Source: Aurantiacibacter atlanticus | GTDB taxonomy: Bacteria > Pseudomonadota > Alphaproteobacteria > Sphingomonadales > Sphingomonadaceae | Assembly (NCBI RefSeq): GCF_001077815.2 | Contig: NZ_CP011310.1 | Location: forward strand, 806,001 to 870,000 | Direction: 5' to 3' | DNA length: 64,000 nt | Shown here: positions 45,168 to 54,580 of the stretch, piece by piece | Layout: each line of letters begins with the position of its first letter | Numbering within the stretch: position 1 is the first letter of the stretch | The notes under the pieces: model-generated | Seen by the model: only the letters and a program-made list of their open reading frames with translations | Told to the model about the DNA's origin: nothing | The model's database searches: none | Translations under genes and position numbers: made by a program

Positions 45168-46886
45168 ATGAGCAGACAAGACCACTTGCTGGATCAAACG
45201 ATCGAATCTGAACGGGAGGATAGTACGACCAATCCCCGAATCCTGCTCATCGTGGGCGGCGGCATTGCCGCGTATAAATCCTGCGAGCTGGTCCGCCTGA
45301 TCAAGAAGGGCGGGGCAGGTGTGACCTGTGTGCTGACCAATGGTGGGGCGCAATTTGTCACGCCTATGTCGCTTGCAGCCTTGTCGGGGAATGAAGTCCA
45401 CACGTCCCTGTGGGATCTCAAGAATGAGGCCGAGATCGGCCATATCCAGCTTTCGCGTGAAGCTGATATGGTCGTGGTTTGCCCTGCCACCGCCGACATG
45501 ATGGCCAAGATGGCGGCGGGCATTGCGGATGATCTTGCCACTACCCTGCTGCTGGCCACCAACCAGCCGGTGATGGCGGTTCCCGCGATGAACGTGAAGA
45601 TGTGGCAACACGAGGCAACGGTGCGCAATGTCCAGACCTTGCGCGATTCCGGCGTAAAGGTGATGGAGCCCGATATGGGCGATATGGCTTGCGGGGAATT
45701 CGGCCCCGGCCGCCTGCCGGAACCTGAAGCCGTATTCCTGGAAATTGCCGAGATTCTCGGGCTGGATGCCACTGCCGCCAGCACTGATATTGCCGCCTAC
45801 CTTGCCCGCCGCAGCGCGCATGATGTCTTTGGCGAAGAAGATTTCGATGAAGATGGCGGCGGGTTGAGCGGCCTGTTATCATCCATCATCCCACGCACTG
45901 CTGCAAGCAAGGCGGACGATGGCGATGATGAATTTGAAGGCATGGAATTGCCCGAAGGCATCGTCGAAGGTCCTGATTTGCCCGATCCGGATCTTGCCGG
46001 CGTGGAACATCTCATGGCGAGGAAGGGCAAAGCCAGCGCCGCCCCACCCACCGACCGCGAAGCTATCAATCACGAAGTCAACGCGCGCCAGGCCACCCCG
46101 CAACCTTTTGAAGGGGAGGATGCAGCAGCGCCGGTCAATCCCATAGACGCGCCATCCGAGGTTTCTGTAGAGCGTGATCTCGACAGTTTCGATCCGCTCG
46201 ACGGGCAGCCGGCTTTCGATCAGGATATCGAGCACCGCCCGCTATATGGCAAGCATGTGCTGGTGACCGCTGGCCCAACGCATGAGCCGATTGATCCGGT
46301 GCGCTATCTGGCCAATCGCAGCTCGGGCAAGCAGGGCTTTGCCATTGCCGCCGCCGCTGCGGCTGCGGGTGCCAAGGTGACGCTGGTGGCCGGTCCTGTT
46401 AATCTGCGCACCCCGTTGGGGGTTGAGCGACAAGATGTCGAAAGCGCTGAGGAAATGGCAAAGGCCGTGCGCACGGCCCTTCCTGTCGATGTTGCGATCA
46501 TGGTTGCGGCCGTTGCCGATTGGCGCCCGCGCGATTTCAAGGGTGACAAGATCAAGAAGCGCGGCTCTGCCCCGCCAGCGCTTATTCTCACCGAAAATCC
46601 TGACATCCTCGCCAGCGTGGCTGCCAGCCCAAAGCGACCCGAATTGCTGATCGGTTTTGCCGCGGAAACCAATGACGTGGTGGAAAATGCGCGCAAGAAG
46701 CGCAAGAGCAAGGGCGTGGACTGGATCGTCGCAAACGATGTATCGGGCGATGTGATGGGCGGGAATGACAACCGCATACACCTTGTGCGCGAAGGCAAGG
46801 TCGAGCATTGGGCCGAGATGACCAAGCAGGATGTCGCAATGAAGCTCGTCACCGAAATTGCCGAAAGGCTGACAGAGGATGCCTGA
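45168..46886 (+). CDS. coaBC: Bifunctional phosphopantothenoylcysteine decarboxylase / phosphopantothenate-cysteine ligase with long linker
   Basis: 572 residues from ATG 45168, against about 400 in typical CoaBC. The CoaC flavoprotein domain (about 24-200) has [15 protein letters not shown], the catalytic His in [29 protein letters not shown] and [13 protein letters not shown]. The CoaB domain (about 360-572) has [24 protein letters not shown] and [11 protein letters not shown]. Between them about 160 residues (201-359) are acidic and Pro/Ala-rich with no recognisable fold. It makes 4'-phosphopantetheine for coenzyme A. dut overlaps its end by 8 bp. Confidence 0.95.
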   Translation: MSRQDHLLDQTIESEREDSTTNPRILLIVGGGIAAYKSCELVRLIKKGGAGVTCVLTNGGAQFVTPMSLAALSGNEVHTSLWDLKNEAEIGHIQLSREADMVVVCPATADMMAKMAAGIADDLATTLLLATNQPVMAVPAMNVKMWQHEATVRNVQTLRDSGVKVMEPDMGDMACGEFGPGRLPEPEAVFLEIAEILGLDATAASTDIAAYLARRSAHDVFGEEDFDEDGGGLSGLLSSIIPRTAASKADDGDDEFEGMELPEGIVEGPDLPDPDLAGVEHLMARKGKASAAPPTDREAINHEVNARQATPQPFEGEDAAAPVNPIDAPSEVSVERDLDSFDPLDGQPAFDQDIEHRPLYGKHVLVTAGPTHEPIDPVRYLANRSSGKQGFAIAAAAAAAGAKVTLVAGPVNLRTPLGVERQDVESAEEMAKAVRTALPVDVAIMVAAVADWRPRDFKGDKIKKRGSAPPALILTENPDILASVAASPKRPELLIGFAAETNDVVENARKKRKSKGVDWIVANDVSGDVMGGNDNRIHLVREGKVEHWAEMTKQDVAMKLVTEIAERLTEDA

Positions 46887-47349
46887 CGCGGGGCCGGACC
46901 GGGTCGGCGTGCAGATCAAACGGCTGGCGCATGGTGAAGGGCTGGCATTGCCATCCTATGCCACCAGCGGGGCTGCGGGCATGGATGTCCTTTCAGCAGA
47001 AGACGTAACGATCACGCCGGGCATGCGTTATCCAGTGGAAACGGGCTTCGCACTGGCTATACCGCAGGGCTACGAAATTCAGGTTCGTCCACGCTCTGGC
47101 CTGGCGCTCAAGCACGGTATTACCTTGCCCAATACCCCCGGCACGATAGATTCCGATTATCGCGGCGAGTTGAAGATCCTGCTCATCAACCATGGTGATG
47201 CGGATTTCCCGATTGCCCGTGGTGATCGGATCGCGCAGCTTGTGCTAGCGCCGGTAACGCTGGCGGTTTGGGGCGAAGTTGGCGAATTGGATGATACCGC
47301 ACGCGGAAGCGGCGGTTTCGGCTCAACCGGCGGGCATGCCGGGCTTTAA
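46879..47349 (+). CDS. dut: Deoxyuridine 5'-triphosphate nucleotidohydrolase
   Basis: 156 residues; trimeric dUTPase that prevents uracil incorporation and supplies dUMP. Motifs: [10 protein letters not shown] (motif 1), [12 protein letters not shown] (2), [19 protein letters not shown] (3), [12 protein letters not shown] (4) and the Gly-rich [10 protein letters not shown] (5). The start ATG 46879 overlaps the end of coaBC, as in many alphaproteobacteria. Confidence 0.97.
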   Translation: MPDAGPDRVGVQIKRLAHGEGLALPSYATSGAAGMDVLSAEDVTITPGMRYPVETGFALAIPQGYEIQVRPRSGLALKHGITLPNTPGTIDSDYRGELKILLINHGDADFPIARGDRIAQLVLAPVTLAVWGEVGELDDTARGSGGFGSTGGHAGL

Positions 47350-47395
47350 CGGCCCGGCGTCAATCGACCAGACTTGTGGCCGGACATAACTAAAG

Positions 47396-47420
47396 AGGCG
47401 GACCGTTGCCGATCCGCCTT
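47396..47420. terminator. Possible terminator hairpin
   Basis: AGGCGGA (47396-47402) and TCCGCCT (47413-47419) form a 7-bp stem. It lies between convergent dut and the second DUF4136 gene; the T tract is short. Confidence 0.5.
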
Positions 47421-47451
47421 CCTTGGTGATTTATATGGCAGGTGCGCTGTT

Positions 47452-48171
47452 CTAGCGTTGCACCGGCTGGTCTTCGGGTGCGATCGAGATGCGCACGGTC
47501 TCGCCAGAATTGCCGGGAAAATCGGTAAACATCGCCTCGACCAGATTAGGCACCAGATATTGCAATCGGCTGGAAGATGAGGCGGCCTGCGCCTTGCCTT
47601 CGAACAGACGCTGGCCCGTGGCAGCATCGTCAATCTTCATATCTATGCCGCTGGTATAGATGGTGTAGCTGTCAATCCCGCCATGGTGACTGAAGAACGG
47701 ATCATGCCAGCCATAGCCCCATGCGCGATCTGGCACATAGGCGACTCGGTTGCGACCGCGCCGGTCACGATAGACGACCGGGCGCGAATAGCTGCGCCAT
47801 GGACTGTAGAAGGGATCGGAATAGCCAAAGCCGGTGCTGCGCACGCGCTCGCGCCCATTGTCTACACCGTAATCGAAGCGCACCAGCAGGGTCGCTGCTT
47901 CAGCCGAAGGGGCCTGGACATAGCCCAATTGCTCCATCTCGCTTTCCACGTGATCGGCATAAAGCGCAAATTCCAGCCCACCGGCCAGCGCCGGATCTTC
48001 TGCGACAACGAAGAAGCTTTGTCCCTGCGGCGCAGGCAATTGGCTTTCAAAGCGCGATACATCGGCGCGAAACGGGGTGGCGCAAGCGGCAAGGCCAAGC
48101 GTCAAGGCAGGTACCAAGGCCAGCTTGAAGCCGCGCTTGAGCCCCTTGGTCAGGGTGGTGGAAACTGTCAT
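47452..48171 (-). CDS. DUF4136 domain lipoprotein (copy 2)
   Basis: 239 residues. The signal peptide is long and basic at the N-terminus (TKGLKRGFKLALVPALTLGLAAC) with lipobox LAAC. The body has FRADVSRFESQLP, FALYADHVESEMEQLGYVQAPSAEAATLLVRFDYGVD, then a Tyr/Arg-rich loop (YSRPVVYRDRRGRNRVAY) and SRLQYLVPNLVEAMFTDFPGNSGETVRISI. The FPG-SGET end resembles copy 1 at 14923-15525. Function unknown; outer membrane or periplasmic location inferred. Single gene. Confidence 0.78.
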   Translation of the reverse strand: MTVSTTLTKGLKRGFKLALVPALTLGLAACATPFRADVSRFESQLPAPQGQSFFVVAEDPALAGGLEFALYADHVESEMEQLGYVQAPSAEAATLLVRFDYGVDNGRERVRSTGFGYSDPFYSPWRSYSRPVVYRDRRGRNRVAYVPDRAWGYGWHDPFFSHHGGIDSYTIYTSGIDMKIDDAATGQRLFEGKAQAASSSSRLQYLVPNLVEAMFTDFPGNSGETVRISIAPEDQPVQR

Positions 48172-48326
48172 GGCAATTCTCTTTCAGTCAACTTCGGTGG
48201 AGGCGCGCAGCCTCTCAACCCGGCGCACACAAATCTCTACGATGAGACGTGCAATAGCAAGGGCGGGCTGAACCCTGCTTGAACCAGAGTAGGCTAAATA
48301 GTTGAAATATTTCAATGTTAGCAGTT

Positions 48327-49376
48327 TCAGCCGCGCACCAGACCCAGCGCATTATAGGCCGCATTAAGCGTGGGCCTGCTCGCTTCGCGGGCTTGTGCCG
48401 CGCCCCGCGCTAGAATGGCGTCCAGCACTTCACGATCCTGCCGCAGCTCCACAAAGGATTCGCGGATCGGCCCAAGGATTTCGAGCAATTTCTCGGCCAG
48501 GACAGGTTTGAAGTGACCAAAGCCCTTGCCACCGTGTTCGGCCAGCACTGCTTCTGGCGTGGTCTCATCCAGCGCGGCAAAAATCGTCACCAGGTTCAAC
48601 GCCTCAGGCCTTTCAGCCAGACCCGCAATCTCGCTGGGCAAGGGTTCAGGATCGGTCTTTGCCTTCTTGATTTTCTGGGCCATTTCATCGGCATCATCGG
48701 TCAGATTGATCCGGCTCATATCCGATGGTTCGGACTTGCTCATCTTGCGCGATCCATCGCGCAGGGACATGATCCGCGCGGCTGCCTTGGGGATATATGG
48801 ATCAGGCAGGGTGAAAACCGGCGCGTCTTCACTTGCAAAGTCATTATTGAATTTTTGCGCAATATCGCGGGCCAGTTCGAGATGCTGCTTCTGATCTTCG
48901 CCCACGGGAACATAGTTTGCCTGATACAACAGCACGTCTGCCGCCTGCAGCACAGGATATCCGAACAATGCGACGGACTGGCCTTCACGGTTTTTTCCCG
49001 CCTTGTCCTTCCATTGCGTCATGCGGTTGAGCCAGCCCATGCGCGCTGTGCCCATCAACAGCCATTGCAGTTCCGAATGGGCGGGGACCTGAGCCTGGTT
49101 GAACAATACGGCCTTGGCCGGATCGAGCCCGCAGGCAACCAGCGTAGCGACCATTTCCAATGTGCTGGCGTGCAGCTCAGCAGGATCATGCGGCATAGAA
49201 ATCGCGTGTAAATCGGCAAGGAAGATAAAGCATCTGCCGCCGCTGTCATGTGCCTCATTCTGCAATTTGACGTAATTGCGGATCGCACCAAGATAATTGC
49301 CGAGATGCGGCTTGCCGGTAGGTTGGATGCCGGAAACGACCGTCATTGGGGAGGTGGGCTTCGGGGAGGTAGACAT
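48327..49376 (-). CDS. trpS: Tryptophanyl-tRNA synthetase
   Basis: 349 residues from ATG 49376 (MSTSPKPTSPMTVVSGIQPTG); ATG 49391 and 49346 are alternatives, and no clear ribosome binding site decides. Class I signature GKPHLGNYLGAI (HIGH-type) and RKMSKSEPSD (KMSKS) are present. It starts 7 bp after the murJ stop on the same strand, so it is probably read from the murJ transcript, an unusual pairing for an essential synthetase. Confidence 0.96.
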   Translation of the reverse strand: MSTSPKPTSPMTVVSGIQPTGKPHLGNYLGAIRNYVKLQNEAHDSGGRCFIFLADLHAISMPHDPAELHASTLEMVATLVACGLDPAKAVLFNQAQVPAHSELQWLLMGTARMGWLNRMTQWKDKAGKNREGQSVALFGYPVLQAADVLLYQANYVPVGEDQKQHLELARDIAQKFNNDFASEDAPVFTLPDPYIPKAAARIMSLRDGSRKMSKSEPSDMSRINLTDDADEMAQKIKKAKTDPEPLPSEIAGLAERPEALNLVTIFAALDETTPEAVLAEHGGKGFGHFKPVLAEKLLEILGPIRESFVELRQDREVLDAILARGAAQAREASRPTLNAAYNALGLVRG

Positions 49377-49383
49377 TGCAGCA

Positions 49384-50982
49384 TCAGGCATCAGGTGAAG
49401 GCTCTCTTCTGGTCATGAATTGCGCGAGCCGGTCCCGGCTGACTGCGCCAAGCGCAAGGGCTGCGCCGAAATAGACAATGAGGGCGCATGCCGCGAGAGC
49501 GGCCAGCGCCAGCAATCGCGCGAACAGCCCGGCGGAATAGTATTCGCTTAGCAAACCCGACACATAGAACAATGCCCCGCCCATTGCGGCCGCTGCCACC
49601 AACTGGCGCAGCAAGCGACCAACCAAGGGCCAGTCAGCGCGGTAATAGCCGCGCAGGCGCAATACGAAATAGAGGATACCAGCATTGAGCCATGCCCCGA
49701 TGGCACTGGCGGCCGCCACGCCTTCCACGCCGAAGCGCTGGAGAAAAGCGATGTTGAAACCGATGAATACAGCCAGCGCAGCAACCGCAGCATAAACAGG
49801 CGTGCGCGTATCCGAACGGGCGTAGAAGCTGGGCACCAGCACTTTTACCAGCACATAGGCGGGCAATCCCGCCACCAGCACCGCCAGCACATTTCCTGTG
49901 GCAGCGGCATCGGCAAGATCAAATCGGCCACCCTGGAAAATCATGGTCACGAAAGGAACCGCGCAAACCGCCAGCGCCACTGTGGCGGGTAAGGTTAGCA
50001 ACATGCCAAGTTCGATGGCATTGGACTGGATGCGCGCCGCGCCCGCATCGTCCTTAGCCCCGACGAAACGCGACAAGGTTGGCAGGATGGCGGTGGAAAG
50101 CGCAATGCCGATTATGCCGAGTGGCAACTGGTTGAGCCTGTCGGCGTAATTCATCCAGCTGACCGCACTGCCATCAAGCTGGTTGAGGAAATAGACCTGC
50201 AACAGCGTATTGATCTGATAGGCACCCCCGCCAATCGCGGCGGGCAGGGCAATAATGCCCAGCCTTTTGACTTCGGGCGTCAGGCGTGGGCGCGATATCC
50301 AGCGGGGGCGGAAGCCCTCGGCATGTGCCCAATATATCAGCCACGCCAGCTGGATGACGCCTGCAACAGGGATGGCCCAGGCGACGATATATCCCATGGC
50401 CACCACATCGCCTTCGTCCATCCCGACATATTCCACACCTAGCAGCGTAGCGATCAGGACGAGATTGAGGATGATGGGAAAGCTTGCTCCCGGCGCGAAG
50501 CGGGAAACGGAATTGAGCATTCCGGTAAGCAGCGTCACCACGCTGACAAGCAGGATATAAGGGAACATGATGCGCGCGAAATCGACAGAGTAATCAAACT
50601 TGTCAGGATCGACAGGCTTGTCCGAAAGCAGCCAGATCACGCCGGGCATGGCAATTTCGAGTATCGCGGTAAGGGCAATCAACACCGGCACGAACACCGA
50701 GATCACGTCATTGGAAAAGCTGCGCGCTTCCTCCAGCCCGTCAGCCTCCGCTGTACCATCCTTGCTCAGCCGCTTGGAGAACATTGGCACGAAAGCGGCC
50801 GAAAAAGCGCCCTCTGCAAATAATCGCCGGAATACGTTGGGAATGATCAGAGCCTGAAACCAGGCGTCGGTGACTTCATTTGCTCCCAGCACGCGGCTGA
50901 AGATCATCTCTCGGCCCATGCCGGCCACGCGGCTGACCATGGTCAGGCCGCCAATCGTACCGACATTCTTGAGCAGGCTCAT
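49384..50982 (-). CDS. murJ: Lipid II flippase MurJ (MviN)
   Basis: 532-residue inner-membrane transporter of the MATE/MVF superfamily that carries lipid-linked peptidoglycan precursor across the membrane. Family marks: NVGTIGGLTMVSRVAGMGREMIFSRVLGANEVTDAWFQA, RLFAEGAFSAAFVPMFSKR and about 14 hydrophobic helices; SWMNYADRLNQLPLGIIGIALSTAILP is the central MurJ signature. secB is upstream on the same strand by 29 bp. Confidence 0.96.
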   Translation of the reverse strand: MSLLKNVGTIGGLTMVSRVAGMGREMIFSRVLGANEVTDAWFQALIIPNVFRRLFAEGAFSAAFVPMFSKRLSKDGTAEADGLEEARSFSNDVISVFVPVLIALTAILEIAMPGVIWLLSDKPVDPDKFDYSVDFARIMFPYILLVSVVTLLTGMLNSVSRFAPGASFPIILNLVLIATLLGVEYVGMDEGDVVAMGYIVAWAIPVAGVIQLAWLIYWAHAEGFRPRWISRPRLTPEVKRLGIIALPAAIGGGAYQINTLLQVYFLNQLDGSAVSWMNYADRLNQLPLGIIGIALSTAILPTLSRFVGAKDDAGAARIQSNAIELGMLLTLPATVALAVCAVPFVTMIFQGGRFDLADAAATGNVLAVLVAGLPAYVLVKVLVPSFYARSDTRTPVYAAVAALAVFIGFNIAFLQRFGVEGVAAASAIGAWLNAGILYFVLRLRGYYRADWPLVGRLLRQLVAAAAMGGALFYVSGLLSEYYSAGLFARLLALAALAACALIVYFGAALALGAVSRDRLAQFMTRREPSPDA

Positions 50983-51011
50983 CGCTCAACCGCCCGTAAA
51001 TTCAGAGCGGC

Positions 51012-51578
51012 TCAGCTGTCGCTGCCTGAAGGCGTATTGCCGCCTGACGGTGTCATATCGCCGCCAGACTGTTCCTGCGCCCGCTTGGCCTGCAATTGCT
51101 GGATATACAGGCCATTGAAATCAATCGGGTCCAGCATCATCGGCGCAAATCCAGCATCGCGCACGGCATCGGAAATGACGCGGCGCGCGAAGGGGAAAAG
51201 AATACGCGGAGCTTCTGCATAGGTGAAGGCGTGGATCTGTTCATCCGGCATGTTACGCATCGTCACCAATCCACAATAGGACAGATCAACGATATAGGCA
51301 GTGCCCTGCGCAGTCTTGCTGGTAGCGGTGACCTTGAGTTCAACTTCGGCCAGCTCATTATTGATCTCGCGCGCGCCAATGTTGAACTGCACGTCCAGCT
51401 CAGGCTGATCGCGCCACTGGAAGCTTTCGGGCGCCCGCGGATTTTCGACCGACAGATCCTTCACATATTGCGAAACAATACCTGCCACCGGCTGATTGTC
51501 AGCACCATTGCCTGAAGCAGGACCGGTGCCGGGCTGGTTGGAATCGAGATTGGTGAGGACGTCATTTTCGTCGGCCAT
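51012..51578 (-). CDS. secB: Protein-export chaperone SecB
   Basis: 188 residues (start ATG 51578); homotetrameric chaperone holding preproteins unfolded for SecA. Family segments: SQYVKDLSVENPRAPESFQW, FNIGAREINNELAEVELKVTATSK, YIVDLSYCGLVTMRNMPDEQIHAFTYAEAPRILFPFARRVISDAVRDAGFAPMMLDPIDFNGLY. The disordered N- and C-terminal tails (Gly/Ser/Asn-rich) are longer than in E. coli. Divergent from timA. Confidence 0.96.
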   Translation of the reverse strand: MADENDVLTNLDSNQPGTGPASGNGADNQPVAGIVSQYVKDLSVENPRAPESFQWRDQPELDVQFNIGAREINNELAEVELKVTATSKTAQGTAYIVDLSYCGLVTMRNMPDEQIHAFTYAEAPRILFPFARRVISDAVRDAGFAPMMLDPIDFNGLYIQQLQAKRAQEQSGGDMTPSGGNTPSGSDS

Positions 51579-51850
51579 GGATCAGACTTTCATATCAAGA
51601 ATCGGTTGGATCAGGCGGCGGTATTTGGGTAGCGCCCACCGTCTGTGGATTCGCAGCGCGCGCCTATCACCCTTGCGCGTTGGGAGCAACGCTGCGCGTG
51701 AAGCGTTAATCCTTTACGGCAGGTCGCCCGGATATGACCTTCAGCGGCCCTTAAGCCGTGGTTGTTCATTTGCTATTGATGCCTATCTGGGTCAATATCG
51801 CCGAAACCCGCGTCGGTCCAAATCGCGGGCAAGATTGGGAAGTTTATCGC

Positions 51851-52510
51851 GTGATTTGGGAAATTGTCATCCTCGCCATGATAGCAGCCTTTCTGGGCAT
51901 GCGGCTGTATTCGGTGCTCGGTCGCCGGGCAGAACATGAAGAGGAGGTCGTGTCCAACCGCCTTGAACGATCGGATGATGCCAATGCCCAGCGACAGCCC
52001 CATGCGCCGCAGCTGGCAGAAGCTCCGCGCAATGATAGGGCGCTTACAGGTTTTGCTCCTGCTATCGAACAGGGCCTGCGCGAAATCGCGGCAAGCGATC
52101 GCCGGTTTGAGCTCCTCCCTTTCCTCGAGGGCGCGCGCGGTGCCTATGAAATGATTCTCGAAGCTTTCTGGCGCGGCGACAAGGCCGAGCTGGAGCAGCT
52201 TTGTGACGATGATGTCTATGCCAGCTTCGCTGCCGCAATCGACGAACGTGAGGAAGCCGGGGTCACGCTTGAGAATCGTCTGATCCGCGTTGAAGATACC
52301 ACGGTCCATTCAGCCACGATGGATGGCAAGATGGCGCGTATTGCAGTGCGTTTTGTTGCCGACATCGCCAGCGTGACGCGTGATGCGGAAGGCAATGTCA
52401 TCGCCGGATCGCTCGACGATGCGATTGAAAGCCGCGATATCTGGACGTTCAGCCGCGATGTGCGCAGTGAAGATCCCAACTGGCTCCTCGACGAGACCGA
52501 CGCGGCTTGA
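51851..52510 (+). CDS. timA: TimA-like Tim44-domain inner-membrane protein
   Basis: About 219 residues from GTG 51851 (VIWEIVILAMIAAFLGMRLYSVLGRR), preceded by GGGAAG; an upstream GTG at 51758 would add 31 residues. One N-terminal membrane segment is followed by a charged linker and a Tim44-like domain (about 90-219: FLEGARGAYEMILEAFWRGDKAELEQLCDDDVYASFAAAID). Alphaproteobacterial TimA is a Tim44 relative. It heads an mltA-smr row and is divergent from secB, so a link with export is plausible. Confidence 0.75.
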   Translation: MIWEIVILAMIAAFLGMRLYSVLGRRAEHEEEVVSNRLERSDDANAQRQPHAPQLAEAPRNDRALTGFAPAIEQGLREIAASDRRFELLPFLEGARGAYEMILEAFWRGDKAELEQLCDDDVYASFAAAIDEREEAGVTLENRLIRVEDTTVHSATMDGKMARIAVRFVADIASVTRDAEGNVIAGSLDDAIESRDIWTFSRDVRSEDPNWLLDETDAA

Positions 52511-52524
52511 TATCAACCTGCGGC

Positions 52525-53730
52525 GTGAGCATTCTTCTACGCCGCCCTTTTCCTTTATCAGCACTATTGATCGCGCTGGGCCTGCTGGCGGCCTGTGCGC
52601 GCATAGTCCCCGCAGGTCCGCCGCAATCATCGTCGCAGCAGCCAGCAGCAGTGGCCGCCACAGCTGTCTTGCTAGGGGCGGTGCGTCTGCCTTCTTCCAC
52701 ATTGGCGCGGTTAGACCCCGCCAATGCCACCAGCGCCCTTGAAGCTTTCCGCACATCGTGCCGGGTAGCGACAGCCAGGAATGATCTTTCCGGACTGACC
52801 GTGCCTTCCGACTGGCAACAGCCATGCAGCGCCGCCGCTGGCTGGTCGCGTGATGAGGCTGCGCATTTCTTCAACCGCCATTTTGTGCCTGTGCGCATTG
52901 GCGATGGCACTGCCTTTGCGACCGGCTATTTCGAACCGCAAATAGCGGGCTCTCGCACGCGCCGATCCCCTGCCGATGTCCCCGTTTACGCATTACCCGG
53001 CGATCTGGGACGCTGCTGGCGCGACGACGTGCCGCCTGGCGAGCGTGAGGGACGTGCGCCGCTTGGCCGGCAATTGCCCGATGGTGGCTGCCTTCCTTAT
53101 TATAGCCGCGCCGATATTGAGGCGGGTGCGCTTGATGGACGTGTGCCGGTAATCGCCTATGCCGCCGATGCCGTCGAATTCTTCTTTCTCCAGATCCAGG
53201 GATCGGGCCGCATCGTGACACCTGCGGGTGAAGTAATTCGCATCGGATATGCCGGGCAGAACGGCCGCGCCTATACCGGTATCGGCGGTGTCATGCGCGA
53301 ACGCGGATTGCTGGGAGATGGCCCAGGTCAATACCCCGGATCAATGCAAGGCATCATGCAATATCTGCGCGAAAATCCGCGCGATGGCGCGGCGCTGATG
53401 CGCATGAACGAAAGCTGGGTATTCTTCCGCGAATTGACGGGCGAGGGGCCAATCGGCTCCATCGGCGTGCCGGTTCGCGGGCAAAGTTCTATCGCGGTCG
53501 ACCCGCGATATGTGCCCTATGGCGCGCCGGTTTTGCTCGATCTGGATCGCCGCGAAGCCAATGGTCTGTGGGTGGCGCATGACACTGGCGGCGCGATACG
53601 TGGGCCAAATCGCTTCGATACCTTCTGGGGTGCGGGCGATCGTGCGCGCATGATCGCTGGCGGGATGAGCGGGCGCGGGCAGGCACTGGTGCTGCTGCCA
53701 CTGACAGCAGCCGCCCGCATCGGACAATGA
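52525..53730 (+). CDS. mltA: Membrane-bound lytic murein transglycosylase A
   Basis: 401 residues from GTG 52525 (an in-frame TTG at 52507 is the alternative). The lipoprotein signal ends LLAACAR. The MltA domain has FATGYFEPQIAGSRTR, LPYYSRADIEAG and QIQGSGRI; the C-terminal 3D domain has SIAVDPRYVPYGAPVLLDL and HDTGGAIRGPNRFDTFWGAG, whose Asp residues form the catalytic site. It cleaves peptidoglycan glycan strands to 1,6-anhydro products at the outer membrane. It follows timA closely and precedes smr by 10 bp. Confidence 0.95.
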   Translation: MSILLRRPFPLSALLIALGLLAACARIVPAGPPQSSSQQPAAVAATAVLLGAVRLPSSTLARLDPANATSALEAFRTSCRVATARNDLSGLTVPSDWQQPCSAAAGWSRDEAAHFFNRHFVPVRIGDGTAFATGYFEPQIAGSRTRRSPADVPVYALPGDLGRCWRDDVPPGEREGRAPLGRQLPDGGCLPYYSRADIEAGALDGRVPVIAYAADAVEFFFLQIQGSGRIVTPAGEVIRIGYAGQNGRAYTGIGGVMRERGLLGDGPGQYPGSMQGIMQYLRENPRDGAALMRMNESWVFFRELTGEGPIGSIGVPVRGQSSIAVDPRYVPYGAPVLLDLDRREANGLWVAHDTGGAIRGPNRFDTFWGAGDRARMIAGGMSGRGQALVLLPLTAAARIGQ

Positions 53731-53740
53731 GTCCCGCTTC

Positions 53741-54307
53741 ATGAGCGCGCCCAGAGGTCTTTCGCCGGAGGAAGCCGCGCTATGGGCGCAACTGGCCAGC
53801 ACCGTCACCCCCATTCATCCGAAGAAAATTGGCCCTTCCAAGGCGATTAAGGGTGGTGCACCGGAAGAACCTCCACCTGCGCAGCCACGCAAGACCATGC
53901 CAGCGCGTGTACAGAATGTTTCGCGCCCCGCGCCGCACGCACCGCCGAAAAAAGAGGTTTCAGCCGGGCTCGATTCGCATTGGGAGCGCCGCCTTTCCCG
54001 CACCGTCACCCAGCCCGATTTCACTCTGGACCTGCATGGCCACACGCTTGATCAGGCATATCGTCGGATTGACGCCGGTCTGATGCAGGCGAAGGCGATG
54101 GGGGCGCGGCTGGTGCTGGTGGTGACGGGCAAATCGCGTCCCGTCGATGCAGCGGACCGGGGGGAAAGGCGCGGTGCAATCCGCGCCAAGGTGCTCGATT
54201 GGCTTGCCGCCGGGCAGCATGCAGCGGACATCGCCGCAATCCGTCCAGCACCACGCCGTCACGGTGGCGATGGTGCGCTATATCTCATCCTTAAACGACG
54301 ACGCTGA
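53741..54307 (+). CDS. Smr-domain protein
   Basis: 188 residues. A disordered Pro/Ala-rich N-terminal half (ALWAQLASTVTPIHPKK and later) precedes the Smr (MutS2 C-terminal) domain: TLDLHGHTLDQAYRRIDA, ARLVLVVTGKSR, then IRPAPRRHGGDGALYLILKR. The Smr fold is a nuclease or nucleic-acid-binding domain; stand-alone members have been linked to DNA or RNA metabolism. Here it follows mltA in one transcript, with no obvious functional relation. Substrate not determined. Confidence 0.88.
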   Translation: MSAPRGLSPEEAALWAQLASTVTPIHPKKIGPSKAIKGGAPEEPPPAQPRKTMPARVQNVSRPAPHAPPKKEVSAGLDSHWERRLSRTVTQPDFTLDLHGHTLDQAYRRIDAGLMQAKAMGARLVLVVTGKSRPVDAADRGERRGAIRAKVLDWLAAGQHAADIAAIRPAPRRHGGDGALYLILKRRR

Positions 54308-54519
54308 ACCTTATCATCCGGCAGCAGCGTATTCGCCGGCGCGCTGAGAAACAGCCGGACAATTTCATTGTGATAGCCCTTGATGTCGCCGCCCCGTGTC
54401 TTGGTTATGATGAGCCAGGCCGCGCCAATGAGCATGGTGAAAGACGCGAGGTGGATCTGCACGCCTGTTGGCGCGATTCTTCGCTCAACGGTGAATGCAA
54501 AAAAGCCCCCGGCAATCAT
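54259..54519 (-). CDS. Doubtful small membrane protein
   Basis: An 86-codon minus-strand frame whose ATG (54519) is in the katG terminator stem. It includes HLASFTMLIGAAWLIITKTRGG, a plausible membrane helix, then GYHNEIVRLFLSAPANTLLPD, and ends inside smr on the opposite strand. A later ATG at 54435 is possible. No ribosome binding site or family is evident. Confidence 0.25.
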   Translation of the reverse strand: MIAGGFFAFTVERRIAPTGVQIHLASFTMLIGAAWLIITKTRGGDIKGYHNEIVRLFLSAPANTLLPDDKVQRRRLRMRYSAPSPP

Positions 54520-54530
54520 GCCGGGGGCCT
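54499..54530 (-). terminator. Terminator of katG
   Basis: GCCCCCGGCA (54505-54514), loop ATCA, TGCCGGGGGC (54519-54528): perfect 10-bp stem, followed on the minus strand by six T. It lies about 50 bp after katG. Confidence 0.92.
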
Positions 54531-54580
54531 TGAAGCGACCCGAAGAGAACTGGGGGGTAAGCTCTTCGGATACTATCCGA

